Positions 5,330 through 6,071 of a DNA stretch of 6,071 bases are shown in pieces (position 1 is the first letter of the stretch; the number at the start of each line of letters is the position of its first letter). The stretch is from an uncultured Microbacterium sp. (GTDB lineage: Bacteria > Actinomycetota > Actinomycetes > Actinomycetales > Microbacteriaceae): assembly GCA_937926065.1 (NCBI GenBank), contig CALANM010000127.1:1-6071 (forward strand), read 5' to 3'. The notes below the pieces were generated by a model. It saw nothing but the letters and a program-made list of their open reading frames with translations. It did no database searches and was not told the DNA's origin. Position numbers and translations under genes: made by a program.

Positions 5330-5345
5330 CGCGCGCATGCGCGCG
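5330..5345. other. 16-bp perfect palindrome of alternating pyrimidine and purine (Z-DNA type)
   Basis: CGCGCGCATGCGCGCG is an exact palindrome centred on the A-T at 5337-5338, and it alternates pyrimidine and purine throughout. It sits two bases after the stop of the DUF1972 glycosyltransferase and within the possible N-terminal extension of the next gene. Alternating CG of this kind favours Z-DNA under negative supercoiling and could form a hairpin in RNA. In GC-rich DNA such a palindrome is not extremely rare, so function is unproven. Confidence 0.35.
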
Positions 5346-5358
5346 GGGACGATGCGTG

Positions 5359-5362
5359 AGGA
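5359..5362 (+). promoter_or_regulatory. Ribosome binding site for the second glycosyltransferase
   Basis: AGGA ends seven bases before the ATG at 5370, the best Shine-Dalgarno match among four in-frame ATGs (5325, 5337, 5352, 5370). It favours 5370, although a weaker GGGGA precedes 5352 and the ATGA overlap favours 5325. Confidence 0.5.
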
Positions 5363-5369
5363 TGGGACC

Positions 5370-6071
5370 ATGCCCACCGCCCTGTTCGCGCACCCCGGAG
5401 CGGAGCTGTTCGGCTCCGACCGCATGCTGATCGAGAGCGTCGCGGCATCCGTCGACGCCGGTTTCCGCACCGTCGTCGCTCTGCCCGCGAAGGGTGCGCT
5501 CGTCGACGAGCTGCTCGCTGTGGGCGCCGAGGTCGTGATCGTCCCCATGCTGGTGCTGCGCAAGGCGCTCTTGCGTCCGAGGGGATGGCCGACGCTCGTG
5601 AAGGACGCGCTTCGCGGCTGGGTCGGCGCACGACGGCTGCTGCGGTCGGTGCGGCCCGATGCGGTCTACGTCAACACGATCACGATCCCGCAGTGGACCG
5701 TCGCGTCACGTCTGCGGCGCACGCACACCATCACACACGTCCACGAGGCCGAGGCGTCGGCCAGCCGCATGATCAACATCGGCCTGTACCTTCCGCACGT
5801 CGCGGCGTCGTCGGTGCTCGCCAACAGCGAGTTCAGCCGCGCGACCATCGCACGTGCGCTCCCTGCGCTGGCTCGACGGTCGCGTGTCGTCTACAACGGC
5901 GTCGTCGGACCGTCAGACCCCCATCTGCCGCGCGAATCGATCGACGGGGCGCTGCGCGTGCTCTATCTCGGGCGGCTCTCACCGCGAAAGGGCCCCGACG
6001 TCCTCGTCGAGGCGGCGCGAATGCTGACCGAGTCAGGCGTGCCGGTGCGCGCCGACCTCGTGGGTGCCGTG
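5370..6071 (+). CDS. GT4-family glycosyltransferase, 3' end outside the window
   Basis: This is a probable cytoplasmic GT-B glycosyltransferase that extends the lipid-linked repeat unit; donor and acceptor are unknown. The open frame runs without a stop to the right edge, giving 234 residues of an expected 350-400. The N-terminal domain begins with a beta strand and Gly-rich loop (ALFAHPGAELFGSDRML, 4-20), and contains VYVNT at 99-103 and HVHEAEA at 123-129. The linker and donor domain show LANSEFSR at 150-157, VVYNGV at 173-178, and LGRLSPRKGPDVLVEAA at 200-216, the typical start of the GT4 nucleotide-sugar domain. The EX7E motif would lie beyond the window. The ATG at 5370 is chosen because the conserved N-terminus begins there and AGGA is well spaced. 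An ATG at 5325 in the same frame overlaps the preceding stop as ATGA and would add 15 residues. It continues the operon. Confidence 0.9.
   Translation, partial: MPTALFAHPGAELFGSDRMLIESVAASVDAGFRTVVALPAKGALVDELLAVGAEVVIVPMLVLRKALLRPRGWPTLVKDALRGWVGARRLLRSVRPDAVYVNTITIPQWTVASRLRRTHTITHVHEAEASASRMINIGLYLPHVAASSVLANSEFSRATIARALPALARRSRVVYNGVVGPSDPHLPRESIDGALRVLYLGRLSPRKGPDVLVEAARMLTESGVPVRADLVGAV

Noticed and set aside
1..6071. CRISPR array, tRNA, rRNA, insertion sequence or attachment site
   Set aside because: I saw no regularly spaced long direct repeats, no cloverleaf or rRNA signature, no transposase frame and no terminal inverted repeats.

Overview
The window looks like part of the chromosome of a high-GC actinobacterium, most likely of the Microbacteriaceae (Microbacterium-like). 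The grounds are a G+C content of about 70% by eye, third codon positions that are almost always G or C, GTG and TTG starts, and protein sequences typical of that group. The family assignment is inference.

The locus is part of a surface or exopolysaccharide gene cluster. Five protein genes fill most of it. At the left edge is the end of a dTDP-4-dehydrorhamnose reductase gene (rfbD/rmlD, + strand, open to the left edge). It converges on ugd (UDP-glucose 6-dehydrogenase, - strand, 876-2186) with a gap of only 15 bp. A 365-bp divergent regulatory region (2187-2551) separates ugd from a + strand operon. That operon holds a membrane polyprenyl-phosphate sugar-1-phosphate transferase (2552-4084), a DUF1972-type glycosyltransferase (4081-5328) and a second GT4-type glycosyltransferase (starting at 5370, or at 5325, and cut off by the right edge). 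Junctions within the operon overlap (TTGA, ATGA), which suggests translational coupling.

Working model: RmlD completes dTDP-L-rhamnose and Ugd supplies UDP-glucuronate. The sugar-phosphate transferase loads the first sugar on undecaprenyl phosphate at the inner face of the membrane. The DUF1972 enzyme, possibly a rhamnosyltransferase, adds the second sugar, and the GT4 enzyme a later one. The expected product is an acidic, rhamnose-containing repeat-unit polysaccharide. The enzyme families are well supported; the sugar order and the polymer are inference.

The enzymes are ordinary members of known families. The least explained part is the divergent intergenic region. It holds a five-tract G-quadruplex motif on the ugd sense strand, a roughly 10-bp phased array of GTTGCG-like hexamers, a 24-bp near-perfect palindrome, repeated G-runs, and tiny leader ORFs chained by ATGA overlaps, the last of which runs into the start codon of the sugar transferase. 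I did not find a tRNA, rRNA, CRISPR array or mobile element.
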